In this document: piece by piece, positions 8,164-17,381 of the stretch
Layout of the letters: each line of letters begins with the position of its first letter
Position numbering within the stretch: the stretch's first letter is position 1
Source: Seminavis robusta
Lineage: Eukaryota > Bacillariophyta > Bacillariophyceae > Naviculales > Naviculaceae
Direction of reading: 5' to 3'
DNA length: 38,203 nt
NCBI GenBank assembly: GCA_903772945.1
Contig: CAICTM010001071.1
Location: 1 to 38,203 of the forward strand
Program-made: the position numbers and the translations under genes
The notes under the pieces: model-generated
What the model was told of the DNA's origin: nothing
The model's database searches: none
Seen by the model: the letters and a program-made list of their open reading frames with translations, nothing else

Positions 8164-10356
8164 TGTGTTGTTCGTAAGATCAAGATACATTAAATCTTGA
8201 GACAGCCCTTGTGGAATTGACCCAGACAAAAGGTTTTCGCGCAAGTCCAATGACAGCAGTGGATGGATTTGTTCAAGCTCAGCTGGTATTGTCCCAGTTA
8301 GAGCATTTGAAGATGGCTCAAAAATCCACAGGCTGGCTATCTGGCCAACTTCAGTGGGGATACTTCCGGTCAGACCATTTGCTTCTGCGTTGAAATAGCT
8401 CAGGCCAGAAAGCTGGCCAAATTCAGTTGGGATGGTTCCGGTGAAATGGTTCCCCCTAACTACTAAACGTCCCATGTCTGAGAATTGGCCAATTTCTGTA
8501 GGCAAGGTTCCGGAGAACTGATTCCACTCAAGAAGAAGCTGTTCCAGACGTGCGCTTGTCAAGAATACTGGGAAACTCCCCGTGAAGGAGTTTTTAGACA
8601 AGTACAGCCACTTCAGGTGTGAGGCATCACCCAACTCAGGTGGCACAGATCCTGCTAACTTGTTTCCATCCAGCACAAGCACATGCAACCTGTCCAAGAG
8701 GCCAAGCTCTGATGGAAGGGGCCCTTCCAGTTGACCACCGACAACGGCAATACTAAAAATGGAGTCAGACAAGAGGCCTAGTTCAGTTGGAAGTGTCCCA
8801 GAAAGCATTGTTCCGCCCATCTGGAATGCCTCCAGCTTGCTGAGCTTCCCAATACGGGAGGAAATAGTTCCACCCAGGTCTTGGTTGTTGTAGAGGGAGA
8901 TGCTTCTCAAGTCTGTGAGCCAGTAGAGTCCCGGGGGTATGCTTCCTCCTAATGTATTCGAATGAAGCCAAATGTGCTGATAAGGGCCATGTTGGATGTC
9001 AACACCTCTTGAGCCATTGATTTGCTCTGGTGGCATCTCACAAGGATTGGGGTGCATGACTTCAACATGGGCCATTGGGTCAGGGTAATCTAGAAACTCT
9101 GATTGTGAAAACCAAAAACATTCATGAACTGAATGGTTCAACCAATGATCATTCACCAACCAGTCCTCTCCATTCATAGCATGGAAGAGTGCAGCCAGGG
9201 CAAACCTCTGCTTGAGCCTGCTTGTGAGGGTGTAGTTGTTATGTTCCAAGTCTTGCACTAACCATTCATAGGCTAGGGACAGGGAAGCATCTGTTTCGCT
9301 GAGTTCTTCCAGTGTGTAATTGGGCAATGCCTGCAGGATCAAAAGCTCATGGCTGGACAAGTTCAGTGTCTCATCTGGAAGGCTAGATGGGGCCATTGTT
9401 TGCAATTCGAAAGGACTATTCTGGTTTGTCCCTTCTTCAGTACCACTTGACCTCATGATCAGTACAATCACAATGATGACCCCAACAAGACACATCATAT
9501 ACAGAAGTGCAGCAACTACTGTAGATGCAACATCAATCTTCTTTTGTTGGCGTTCATGGCCAGCCTCTAATGCTGCCACGGGCAAGTCTGAGTAGTCTGC
9601 CACTTGGTTTGCCACTGGAAGGCCATCCTCCAGTGCAGGTTGGTCTTGTGGTACTGCCTGCTCTCGTGGTACAGCCTGCTCTAGATCCAAAGATACTGTA
9701 TCAGGTGCTCCAGTGGGAGCAACAGCATATGCTCCTGGGTGCACTTCCACTTGGCTGCGGCCCATGCGTACCAACACTGTTGGTTGCGCTGGTGGTGGTG
9801 GTGGTGGTGGCGGTTGCACTGGTGCTACATGTACTGCTTCATTCACTTTTGTTTCTTTCTTGTCTTGTTCTTGATATTTTGGAGCAACCGCAATGCCTAC
9901 CTCCATTGTGACGTCAGGAGTTGTGCCTGCAGGATCTGTCTTTTTCTCCATGTTGTCAGTAGTGTCATCAAATAGCTCAGGAGGGACAACTTTGGAATCG
10001 GTTGGTTCCTCCAAGGCTGAGATTGAAACTTCTTGCTGGTGGCTTGATGACATATTAACGAGTTTGGAGATAGCCAAATCGTCGGTTCCTTGAACCAGAA
10101 CGGTATCATCATCCACCAAACTACTGTTAATACTACTCTCCACCTCCAACAAGTTCAAGGTCTCGTCCGTACTACAAGTGTCGACTTCCTTCTCCTTCTG
10201 ACTCTGTGGGTCCAACACGAGATTTGATAGTACCAACTCACTGCTACCATCCACGAAAACTTGAGTATCAACCACTGTGCTCTCCACTTCCATTGACGCC
10301 AAAGTCGCCTCCTCTTGAGGAGGATCCTCATTGTTGTCAGTGGATTTGTTATCCAT
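8158..10356 (-). CDS. Single-pass membrane LRR protein (LRR-A), no kinase
   Basis: I start at the ATG at 10356, giving 732 residues up to the frameshift stop; an upstream in-frame ATG at 10494 would add 46 residues unlike the rest. Residues 1-275 are disordered and acidic, with a run of eight prolines near 182-189. After a KK pair, one hydrophobic span (about 277-301) follows. The rest should lie outside: an N-terminal LRR-cap-like region (LKQRFALAALFHAMNGEDW, then paired Cys) and about ten plant-type LRRs from about 458 (LxxLxLxxNxLxGxIPxEL). The Asn-x-Ser/Thr sites in the C-terminal part fit that topology. Such proteins are abundant in diatoms and resemble plant receptor-like proteins; the ligand is unknown. 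No kinase domain is present. The C-terminal cap is lost by a one-base frameshift (see 7940-8163). LRR-B at 25577-27747 is a paralogue. Confidence 0.8.
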   Translation of the reverse strand: MDNKSTDNNEDPPQEEATLASMEVESTVVDTQVFVDGSSELVLSNLVLDPQSQKEKEVDTCSTDETLNLLEVESSINSSLVDDDTVLVQGTDDLAISKLVNMSSSHQQEVSISALEEPTDSKVVPPELFDDTTDNMEKKTDPAGTTPDVTMEVGIAVAPKYQEQDKKETKVNEAVHVAPVQPPPPPPPPAQPTVLVRMGRSQVEVHPGAYAVAPTGAPDTVSLDLEQAVPREQAVPQDQPALEDGLPVANQVADYSDLPVAALEAGHERQQKKIDVASTVVAALLYMMCLVGVIIVIVLIMRSSGTEEGTNQNSPFELQTMAPSSLPDETLNLSSHELLILQALPNYTLEELSETDASLSLAYEWLVQDLEHNNYTLTSRLKQRFALAALFHAMNGEDWLVNDHWLNHSVHECFWFSQSEFLDYPDPMAHVEVMHPNPCEMPPEQINGSRGVDIQHGPYQHIWLHSNTLGGSIPPGLYWLTDLRSISLYNNQDLGGTISSRIGKLSKLEAFQMGGTMLSGTLPTELGLLSDSIFSIAVVGGQLEGPLPSELGLLDRLHVLVLDGNKLAGSVPPELGDASHLKWLYLSKNSFTGSFPVFLTSARLEQLLLEWNQFSGTLPTEIGQFSDMGRLVVRGNHFTGTIPTEFGQLSGLSYFNAEANGLTGSIPTEVGQIASLWIFEPSSNALTGTIPAELEQIHPLLSLDLRENLLSGSIPQGLSQDLMYLDLTNNTC

Positions 10357-11502
10357 GTTGGTCCGAAACAGTCTACACCGGCAGCTCAAGACTTGGAACC
10401 GAGCGGCCAATTTTTGAAAGAGTGAGAGAAAGCAGCGAGAGACAGAGATTGGTAGAATCGTTGGGAGGGTATCTTCAACTTGCCCACTGTCCACGCATAC
10501 AATTCTTACTCTGACTTACGCACCAACGCAGCGGAAAAGTCACTGGCAAGTTCTGTCCACAAGCGGGGGGTAGACAAGACTACTTGCTTTGACACTCATT
10601 TATTTATTGAAGATGCAAACGTCATCTATGTATGTAATTTCCCTACTCTAAACCCCCCTTTTGATTTGATCTATTGTCATTCTTGCAATGCAAACGTCAT
10701 ACTCTCATTCGCTCCACCATCGCGATCGAAGATCGAAGAGGTGTGTGGCAGTGTGGCATGTGGCTTATCGCACACGACACGTGGCCATGGTGTGTGCAGC
10801 GACGCATCAAACGCAAATACCATACTCAAGTTCATTGGTTATTGGCGCGGTTGTCAAGGGATGGGGTTGCACATGGCAAATACGCACGCATACGTAAGCT
10901 GTTGTTGGCTTTGGTTTGCGGGGGGATGGAGAAATCCATTGCTCATCATTGCGGATCAAGGTTTTTGGCAAAGCAACCACTGCTTACCACTGGCAACCAC
11001 TGTGAAATGAAAACATACCACTACCGCTAGCTTTACCACTGTTTACCGCTATCTTTACGGCTGTTTACCACTAGCTTTACTGCTGTTTACCACTAGTTTT
11101 ATCGCTGTTTGCCGCTATCTTTACCAGGTACCACTGTTTACCACTATCTTTACCACTGCCAACCACTGCCAACCACTGTCTACCAGTGCCTTCCAATGGA
11201 GCGGCAGCCATCCCCAATGAATGGCACTGGATTTCTCCACCCCCCGGAACCCCGTGTGATTCTGCGTGCTTTTGACTTTCGACTCGACTGAGTCGACTGT
11301 GACGGATTTAACACTCTCGCGGATGCTACGGTAGGGTTAGTGCTCAATTCTCGCTGGTTGAGAACCGGTGACAGCTTCCGGCCTTCCGCTTCGCGAGGTT
11401 CCGCTTTTGGCAACCTGGATCCTTTCGAGCAAGCTTCTCGGCTTCATCAAACCAAAGAAGCACCCAAAGAAACACCTAGCTAGCAAAGTACATGTATGTA
11501 AG
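10357..11502. other. Shared upstream region of LRR-A and SGNH-B
   Basis: This divergent intergenic stretch should hold the promoters of LRR-A (leftward) and SGNH-B (rightward). Several long frames are open but have no coding character. A TTTACC minisatellite occupies part of it (separate entry). Confidence 0.5.
11014..11190. repeat. TTTACCACT minisatellite
   Basis: Degenerate copies of a roughly 22-bp unit resembling GTTTACCACTAGCTTTAC, with ACCGCT and ACCACT variants, grade into CCAACCACTG repeats at the right end. There is no coding potential. Confidence 0.65.
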
Positions 11503-13230
11503 ATGGTGACTGTATCCAAGAAGGAGCATCATGATCAGCAACTGTTGCCGAATCGTCAGGCAGTAATTGGGTTCTATGTGATACTTTTTGTGTTGCTGGG
11601 GGTCCTTGTGAATTCCCGTTGGTTGTTTGGCTCGGACGACAACACCAGTAGTGGCAGCAGTACACATCCATCCCAAGCATCCGGTTTCCAACGGCAAGCC
11701 AACACAATATTGCAACACACAGTGGATCAGGGTCTTTTGACGACAGAACTTTCCCAACGGGAATTTGTTCTGGCCAATGGGTTTCCATCACAATGGCAAT
11801 GGCCGCCTTGTCTATTGGACGGAATCCTGCGGGCAAAGACAACAACAACATCCGAGTTGAATGTGGCCATTTTGGGAGGCTCCACGAGCGCCCGGGCGGC
11901 GTACAATTGTGACAAGTACAATGTGGGAAATCCTGTGGAAGGACGATATAGCAACATCCTCCAGCAGCTCGTGAGAGCCCAAGAAAACAAACTCCAACAA
12001 GAAGAGTCAGCCTTTCGAATCAAATTCCAAAACTTGGCACAAGGATCCACCAACTCTCTGTACAGCGCCATGCATATGGATACTCTGCTTCTACCAAACG
12101 TAACAGATGTAGTCATTTGGGATCATGGACCAGATGGTAGGAAAGGGATTTGTTTTGGTATTTGTGGAGCTTATCCTGTGGTTGTATCCTTCTGACTTCC
12201 TTCATTTGTGCCTTGCTTTTTTGTTGGTTCATGAATCGAAATGGAATCATTTCCAGATGATCAAATCCTAACCAAACACAATTTTGGAGGGGAGGCGGAA
12301 GAACTTCGAAGACTCGAATTCTGGTTCACAAGGCTCAAGGCGCTCTATGGTCAAGCCGGAAAACCTCCTCCTCCCATTATTGTACTGCGTTGGTGGCGTC
12401 GCACGTGGTGGTCACGAAAAACACACGGGCCCACTTTGGATTCCAATCAAATGGACTACTTGGGTCCCTTATTCAGCCATCTCCAAGGATTGGGCTTTGA
12501 CATTGCCGTGGTCAATGTCGGTGCCGCCATTCCCTGGACTTCTCGATTTCGCAGCAAGGAAAGTCATCGATTGGTATCCGATGATGGACTTCATCCGTCC
12601 TGTTCCGGGGCTACCTTTGCCGCACAAATGCTAGAACATTTATTGTATTCCAATTGGGGTAATGGTACAGAATCTTGTGGCGCACTTCCCTCGCGAACTG
12701 TCATGAAACAACCCATGAAACACAACAACAACAATGTCTCGTGGAGTCCACAGGACCAGCTACTATGGGAGGATCTCTTTCGGGAAGATGCCAAATTGGG
12801 AAGTATCAATTCCTGGGAACCCAAACAAAGATTGACAGGACTGCACGTCGAAAATGCACAAGAAATTGCTACTTGGGACACTACATCCATTGGCAAAGTA
12901 GATGCGCAACGAGAGGATCACAAATATGACTATCGTGCCCACACGTGTCTAGAGGGAAACAGCACAATTATCCTGTCGGAACCAGACTTGAAATGGCTGG
13001 GATTTGATTTCCGAAATGGCATTACGGCCCGCCTGTCCATCAACAACCAGCCAGTGTTTCCTAGTCCAGTCACTAATAGCATGTGGCCTGTCACGCATTG
13101 GTTGTCTCTTCCGGAGCAAGAGGTTGCCAAGGCGGACAAGTACGCGATTTCCATATGCAGTGAGGTACCCAATGGGGCGTTTGGGTTTATAGTGGCATTG
13201 GCACTCCCTCACTCCTCCAATCAGGAATAG
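11503..13230 (+). CDS. Membrane-anchored SGNH/GDSL-hydrolase-like protein (SGNH-B), two exons
   Basis: Exons are 11503-12136 and 12257-13230 across a 120-bp phase-1 intron, giving 535 residues. The frame is open back to 11368, but the ATG at 11503 places the membrane span (residues about 20-37) near the N-terminus as in SGNH-A. The motif series matches SGNH-A: AILGGSTSARA (candidate Ser127), QNLAQGSTNS, VIWDHGPDD, then DDGLHPSC with the Asp-x-x-His dyad. The C-terminal region shares SINSWEPK and SEPDLKWLG. The block III Asn of SGNH-A (HAPND) is Asp here (HGPDD), so that position is probably not a catalytic Asn. This gene and SGNH-A lie about 7 kb apart in the same orientation, which fits an old tandem duplication later split by LRR-A and the repeat segment. 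Substrate is unknown. Confidence 0.8.
12137..12256 (+). other. Intron of SGNH-B
   Basis: Donor GTAGGA and acceptor TTCCAG. It splits the codon after its first base at the position equivalent to the SGNH-A intron. Confidence 0.8.
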
Positions 13231-13348
13231 CGAAGCTGCCCATTGCAAAATATGACAACCATAGTGTAGATTGTGCCACCTCCTGTACAACCAGTTTGTT
13301 TCAAATCACTGTAGCATTATCATATAGTGTGCTCATCATTGTGGTTGC

Positions 13349-13822
13349 TGTGACAGGAACCATTCCTCCCGAGTTTGAACAACTGCAACTTCTGAACACT
13401 TTGGATTTGCAACATACCTTGTTGTCTGATCACTCCCACAAGGTCTCAGCCCTCATGTTGTGTGGCTGAAACTCACCAATAGTAGCTTGTTGACTGGACC
13501 CTTGCCAGCACAGTTTACCAATTTGGATTGGTTGCTTTTGGAAGGGACACAAATCTCTGGTATTCTTCCGGACTATGTTTGTGACATTGACATCCTGGAG
13601 TTTGACTGCAGTCCAACCCTGTGTGGATGTGGTTGTATAGTTGTATCAATGAAACCAACACCACTTCTCCTCCAGTCATGAATGCAACAAATGGCTGGTG
13701 ATGCTTGCTGGATGTGAAGAAATACGGTAAAGCAGAGCCAGCCAGTGCATGACCTTGTCGGTCTTTCCCAACAGTTTTTAAGCTGCAGTTTACGTCTACA
13801 TATATGTTTCACACTATGTAGC
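13349..13822 (+). pseudogene. LRR gene 3' fragment (LRR-C)
   Basis: Starting at ACAGGAACCATTCCT, the plus strand reads the last LRRs and Cys-rich cap of the LRR family. It has TGTIPPEFEQLQLLNTLDL, then, after frame breaks, TGPLPAQFTNL, EGTQISGILPDY and FDCSPTLCGCGC. Compared with LRR-B it lacks a base in the TTGTCTGATCAC stretch and has a two-base insertion after GGTTGTA. Nucleotide similarity to the LRR-B 3' region continues past the stop, through GTGAAGAAATACGGTAAAGC to TTTCACACTATG near 13822. Everything upstream of the last few repeats is missing, so this is a truncated relic. It sits 118 bp after SGNH-B on the same strand. Confidence 0.8.
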
Positions 13823-14225
13823 AACAAAATTCTTTATCCAACGGAATTTGATTCCTTGCTAGCTGGCTATCTAGCAACCATTCCCTTGTGCTGGTGACGG
13901 CTCGTGATTAGAGGCGAAGGTGTCTCTCATCTGTGAAGGTTCGACACACTTGGACCCACCCCACCCCACCCCGGTCCATCTCAAGGCACAACTCCACCAG
14001 CCCTGATTGCTAGCTAGGACGATGAGAAACGATAAAGCAGATTCAATTCACCGCATGTTTTGTTACTTTCATTTATATTTACAAGTCAGTCATGGGAGAG
14101 CTGTCTTCTGTTTTCAAGCTGCTCCACACAATTTCATTAGGTCAGTCGGTTGTCCTGCTGCGGCTGTGAATGTGCAATGCAACTCCCCGTGCCCCCTTCG
14201 GTTTCTTGGTTCCTTACATTCTTAG
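13823..14225. other. Intergenic region between the LRR relic and IDP1
   Basis: About 400 bp with no coding frame of note. It includes a short CCCCACCCCACCCC run near 13958-13972 and should contain the 3' untranslated region of the leftward gene IDP1. Confidence 0.4.
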
Positions 14226-17200
14226 TTAGGCACTGCGAAGCTCGAGGGTAGCTACACTCATCATGGTGGCGTCCACGAGACAGGTGGTCGTACGACAAGC
14301 AGCATCGTGCTCCAGCGTCTTCACCACATCCTGATTCTCGTGCGGTTCTTCTTCGATAGGGCCATTCTCCACGACTTGATTGATCATACTTGTTGGGATG
14401 CCGATCTGAGTTTCCGCGGCATCAGGTGACGTGGTGGCAATGATTGGTCTTGTTGTAGTGTCAACCTCAACCGCGTGATCGATATCTGCGCTTTCGTGCT
14501 TGCTTTGATCGTCGTCGTAGTCGAGGATCAAATGACTCTCACTCTGTTTTTCTTCCTTTCCGTCATGATTAACACAACGAGTCTGAACGTCCACGTTGTT
14601 GTTGTTGTTGTCGCTGCCACCTAGCGTGTCCAAACTCTGTTGTCGTCCTGGTACAATCGGTTGGCTGTCCAAGTCGCAGTAGTCGAGGACAGCCACGCTC
14701 TCGTGCCGTCCAGGCATGTCAGGCTGACTGTCACAATGTCGTCTTCTCGCCAAAGCAGCATCCAGACGCGCACTCATGTCAATGTTATTGCCATTGTCCA
14801 GGATCGCCGCGCCCTCCTTTTGTTCCGGGCTGTCCAAAAACGTTCTCCTTGCCAAAGCAGCATCCAATCTCATGCTCATGTCAATGTTGTTGCTATTGTC
14901 CATGAGAATTGCCATGCTCTCGTGTCTTCCAGGCATTTCCGGTTGGCTGTCACATTGTCTTCTTCTTGCTACGGCAGCATCGAGACGCATGCTCATGTCA
15001 ATATTATTGCTGTTGTCGATAATGGCGGCAATGCTCTCATGTCGACCAGGCATGGCCGGCTGACTATCCAAGCTTCTTGGTTCGACAACCGACTCTAATC
15101 TCATGCTGGTGTCAACGTTGTAGTTGTTGCTGTGGTCCATGACGACACTTTCATGTCGTCCAGGCATTGCGGGCTGACTATCCAAGCTTTTAGGTTCGAC
15201 AACAGACTCTAATCTCATACTCGCGTCCACATTGTAGTTGTTGCTTTGGTCCATGACGACACTTTCATGTCGTCCAGGTATTGCCGGCTGACTGTCCAAG
15301 CTTTTCGCTACAACAGCAGCATCTAATCGGATACTCGCGTCAATGACGTTGTAGTTGTTGCTGCTGTGGTCCATTATGACACTTTCATGTCTTCCTGGTT
15401 TGGCGGGTTGACTGTCCCCGCTAGTAGCTCTCCTCGTTTCCTCTTGAACATCCGCCACATGAAGACTGGTGTCAATGTGCTTGCTGTCCGGAATGACTAA
15501 ACTTTCGTGTCGTCCTGGTTTGGCCGGTTGGCAGTCCGTGCTATCTTCTTGTGGTGTTTTGAGTTGCGTAATGTGAAGACTGGTGTCGATCTCCGTAATA
15601 GTTTCCATACTCTCTTGTCGTCCAGGCGCCATGGGTTGACTGTCGTAACTGGCATCGAGCATCGCTTGTCGTCCTGGCACGACAGGTTGACTATCGAAAC
15701 TACTACTCGTAGTTTCCAACAGCTCTGCACTTTCTTGTCGTCCCGGCGCAATGGGCTGATTGTCCAAATTGGCATCATCCAAAATTTCCCCACTTTCTTG
15801 TCGCCCCGGAGCAATCGGCTGACTGTCCAAACTCGTGTCGGCCATACTGATTTCTTGTCGATTGGTTGCGACGACGAGAGAACCCTTGCGATGGGGACAA
15901 CACGGTTTGCTGTCGTCGCAAAAGCTGCAGCCTTCATCGTCGTCATAATGATTGTTTTGTTCTTCTTCTTGTACAGCAGCAGAATGTGCAGGATGATGTC
16001 GTCCAGGAACCGGTCGGCAATCGAGCGACACTATGGTATCGAGTCGTCTCATGAGTGGAACAATCGGAACGACATCCGTCCCATGATGATTGTGACACCG
16101 ATTGCGACTGTGCCGTCGTCCACAGCCATTTAGAATATCCGAATTGTTGTGATTGGACGAGGAATCGGAATCGCGTCGATACGGTCGGTTTGGTTGGGAG
16201 TCCTTACTATCGAGACTTTCGCCGCGCACCAATTTGGGTTTGGCCAATTTGGATGTGACGGCGGAACTGGTCGTCTTGGACGAATGTTCTGTAGTGCTTT
16301 GGAGTAATGACAACTGTTGTGCGGACGTGTCCATCATGTCGGATTCCCAATCGGTCATGGTGATACTGGATGCCATGGACGTGGCCGAGGATTGAAAGGG
16401 ACGACTGCCACTCGCTTGTGACGCGGAAATGGCCGTAGTACTGGAACTGCGTCGTCGATACGGCCGCAAGGGTTTGGAATCGGAATCCATACTAATGCCC
16501 CGTTCCATCATGGGTTGTGCCAATGGAATGCCTTCTAAAATGTTGTCAAAATCGGTCATGGTAATGCTGGAATGCATCGTGCCGTTGGATGTGACGGACG
16601 AGGAATGAGGGTTATGGTTACGATGATGATGATGATGATGCGACGTGCGTCGATGATGATTCGTAGAATGATGGTACGGATCGATTGGAAAGGGCGACGC
16701 GTTGGACGATCGTCGCAGTGGCCGCAGCGGTTTGCTGTCCGAGTCCATGCTCTCTTCGCGTTGCAACACAGGACGCGGAAGGGCGGCATCCAATCCGTCG
16801 GACCGTGACTGCAACAAACCTTGTTCATCTCCCGTAATTCCAAATTCTTCCAAATCGAGACCATTGCTCCAACTGGAGTTCATGGTAATACTCGAATTGA
16901 CACTCATCACCAAGGGACGGATGCTGCGGCGTTTTAGACCAGGTGGGGTGGCGGTAGTGGTTGCAGCTACGACGGGAGCATTCTTGCGGTTGTCACGAGA
17001 ACGACGGTCCTTGTTGTTATTGTTGTCATCGCCGGAAGTACTCGATCCTCCGCTCATCAAGTTGCGCAGACTGGCGGCAGAAAAGATCTTCATGTTTGGT
17101 CGTTTCGGAGACAGTGATCGACTGCTGGGTTGCTTGCTCTTTTTCTTCAACATCTTTTCGTTTTTGGCGGAAGATGAGAGTGTCGGTGTGGATTTGCTAT

Positions 17201-17381
17201 TCGCCAGGGACTTGCTATTCTTCATGGTACTGTTACTACTGCTTGTGAGACTGGCGTTGCTGCTGAACCCCAGAAACTTGGGAATATAAGACGATCGTCG
17301 TTTGCTACTACTGCCGTTGCTTCCTTGGCTACTATTAATAATGGAAGATCGCTGTTGCGTTTTGTCTTGGTGGTGTGCCAT
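14226..17381 (-). CDS. Large disordered protein with DSQPxxPGRHES repeat array (IDP1)
   Basis: I start at the ATG at 17381 (MAHHQDKTQQRSS), giving 1051 residues. The frame is open to 17870, but a good splice acceptor (TTTTGTTTTCAG, ending at 17416) lies just upstream, so that extension is probably 5' untranslated or intronic. Residues 1-150 are basic and Ser/Asn-rich. Residues 162-405 hold three loose modules, each with an SSITM box (near 163, 271, 338) followed by DS(K/Q)PxRPxRR (215, 301, 394). Residues 519-916 are an array of DSQPxxPGR(H/Q)ES units, with D at 519, 540, 563, 580, 616, 656, 696, 734, 772, 811, 884 and 905. Several are joined by linkers of the kind NYNVDASMRLESVVEP. A His run lies near 248-253. 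No domain, membrane span or signal peptide is visible. The motifs end in R-x-x-S, a possible kinase site. Function is unknown. Confidence 0.8.
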   Translation of the reverse strand: MAHHQDKTQQRSSIINSSQGSNGSSSKRRSSYIPKFLGFSSNASLTSSSNSTMKNSKSLANSKSTPTLSSSAKNEKMLKKKSKQPSSRSLSPKRPNMKIFSAASLRNLMSGGSSTSGDDNNNNKDRRSRDNRKNAPVVAATTTATPPGLKRRSIRPLVMSVNSSITMNSSWSNGLDLEEFGITGDEQGLLQSRSDGLDAALPRPVLQREESMDSDSKPLRPLRRSSNASPFPIDPYHHSTNHHRRTSHHHHHHRNHNPHSSSVTSNGTMHSSITMTDFDNILEGIPLAQPMMERGISMDSDSKPLRPYRRRSSSTTAISASQASGSRPFQSSATSMASSITMTDWESDMMDTSAQQLSLLQSTTEHSSKTTSSAVTSKLAKPKLVRGESLDSKDSQPNRPYRRDSDSSSNHNNSDILNGCGRRHSRNRCHNHHGTDVVPIVPLMRRLDTIVSLDCRPVPGRHHPAHSAAVQEEEQNNHYDDDEGCSFCDDSKPCCPHRKGSLVVATNRQEISMADTSLDSQPIAPGRQESGEILDDANLDNQPIAPGRQESAELLETTSSSFDSQPVVPGRQAMLDASYDSQPMAPGRQESMETITEIDTSLHITQLKTPQEDSTDCQPAKPGRHESLVIPDSKHIDTSLHVADVQEETRRATSGDSQPAKPGRHESVIMDHSSNNYNVIDASIRLDAAVVAKSLDSQPAIPGRHESVVMDQSNNYNVDASMRLESVVEPKSLDSQPAMPGRHESVVMDHSNNYNVDTSMRLESVVEPRSLDSQPAMPGRHESIAAIIDNSNNIDMSMRLDAAVARRRQCDSQPEMPGRHESMAILMDNSNNIDMSMRLDAALARRTFLDSPEQKEGAAILDNGNNIDMSARLDAALARRRHCDSQPDMPGRHESVAVLDYCDLDSQPIVPGRQQSLDTLGGSDNNNNNVDVQTRCVNHDGKEEKQSESHLILDYDDDQSKHESADIDHAVEVDTTTRPIIATTSPDAAETQIGIPTSMINQVVENGPIEEEPHENQDVVKTLEHDAACRTTTCLVDATMMSVATLELRSA
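14634..15827 (-). repeat. Coding repeat array in IDP1
   Basis: Twelve copies of the 12-residue motif (D-S-Q-P-x-x-P-G-R-[HQ]-E-S and variants), plus one decayed copy (DSPEQKEG at residue 850). In the central part the full unit is about 38-40 residues (114-120 nt). Neighbouring units at residues 696, 734 and 772 are nearly identical, which points to recent duplication or gene conversion. Confidence 0.85.

Noticed and set aside
9525..9911. 128-codon plus-strand ORF with a hydrophobic run (VVVVVVAVALVLHVLL)
   Set aside because: It is the antisense of the proline run and disordered tail of LRR-A; the GGTGGTGGT run gives Val in this frame.
14634..15827. Regular spaced repeats resembling a CRISPR array
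   Set aside because: The repeats are in-frame coding units of a eukaryotic protein, with related linkers rather than unique spacers.
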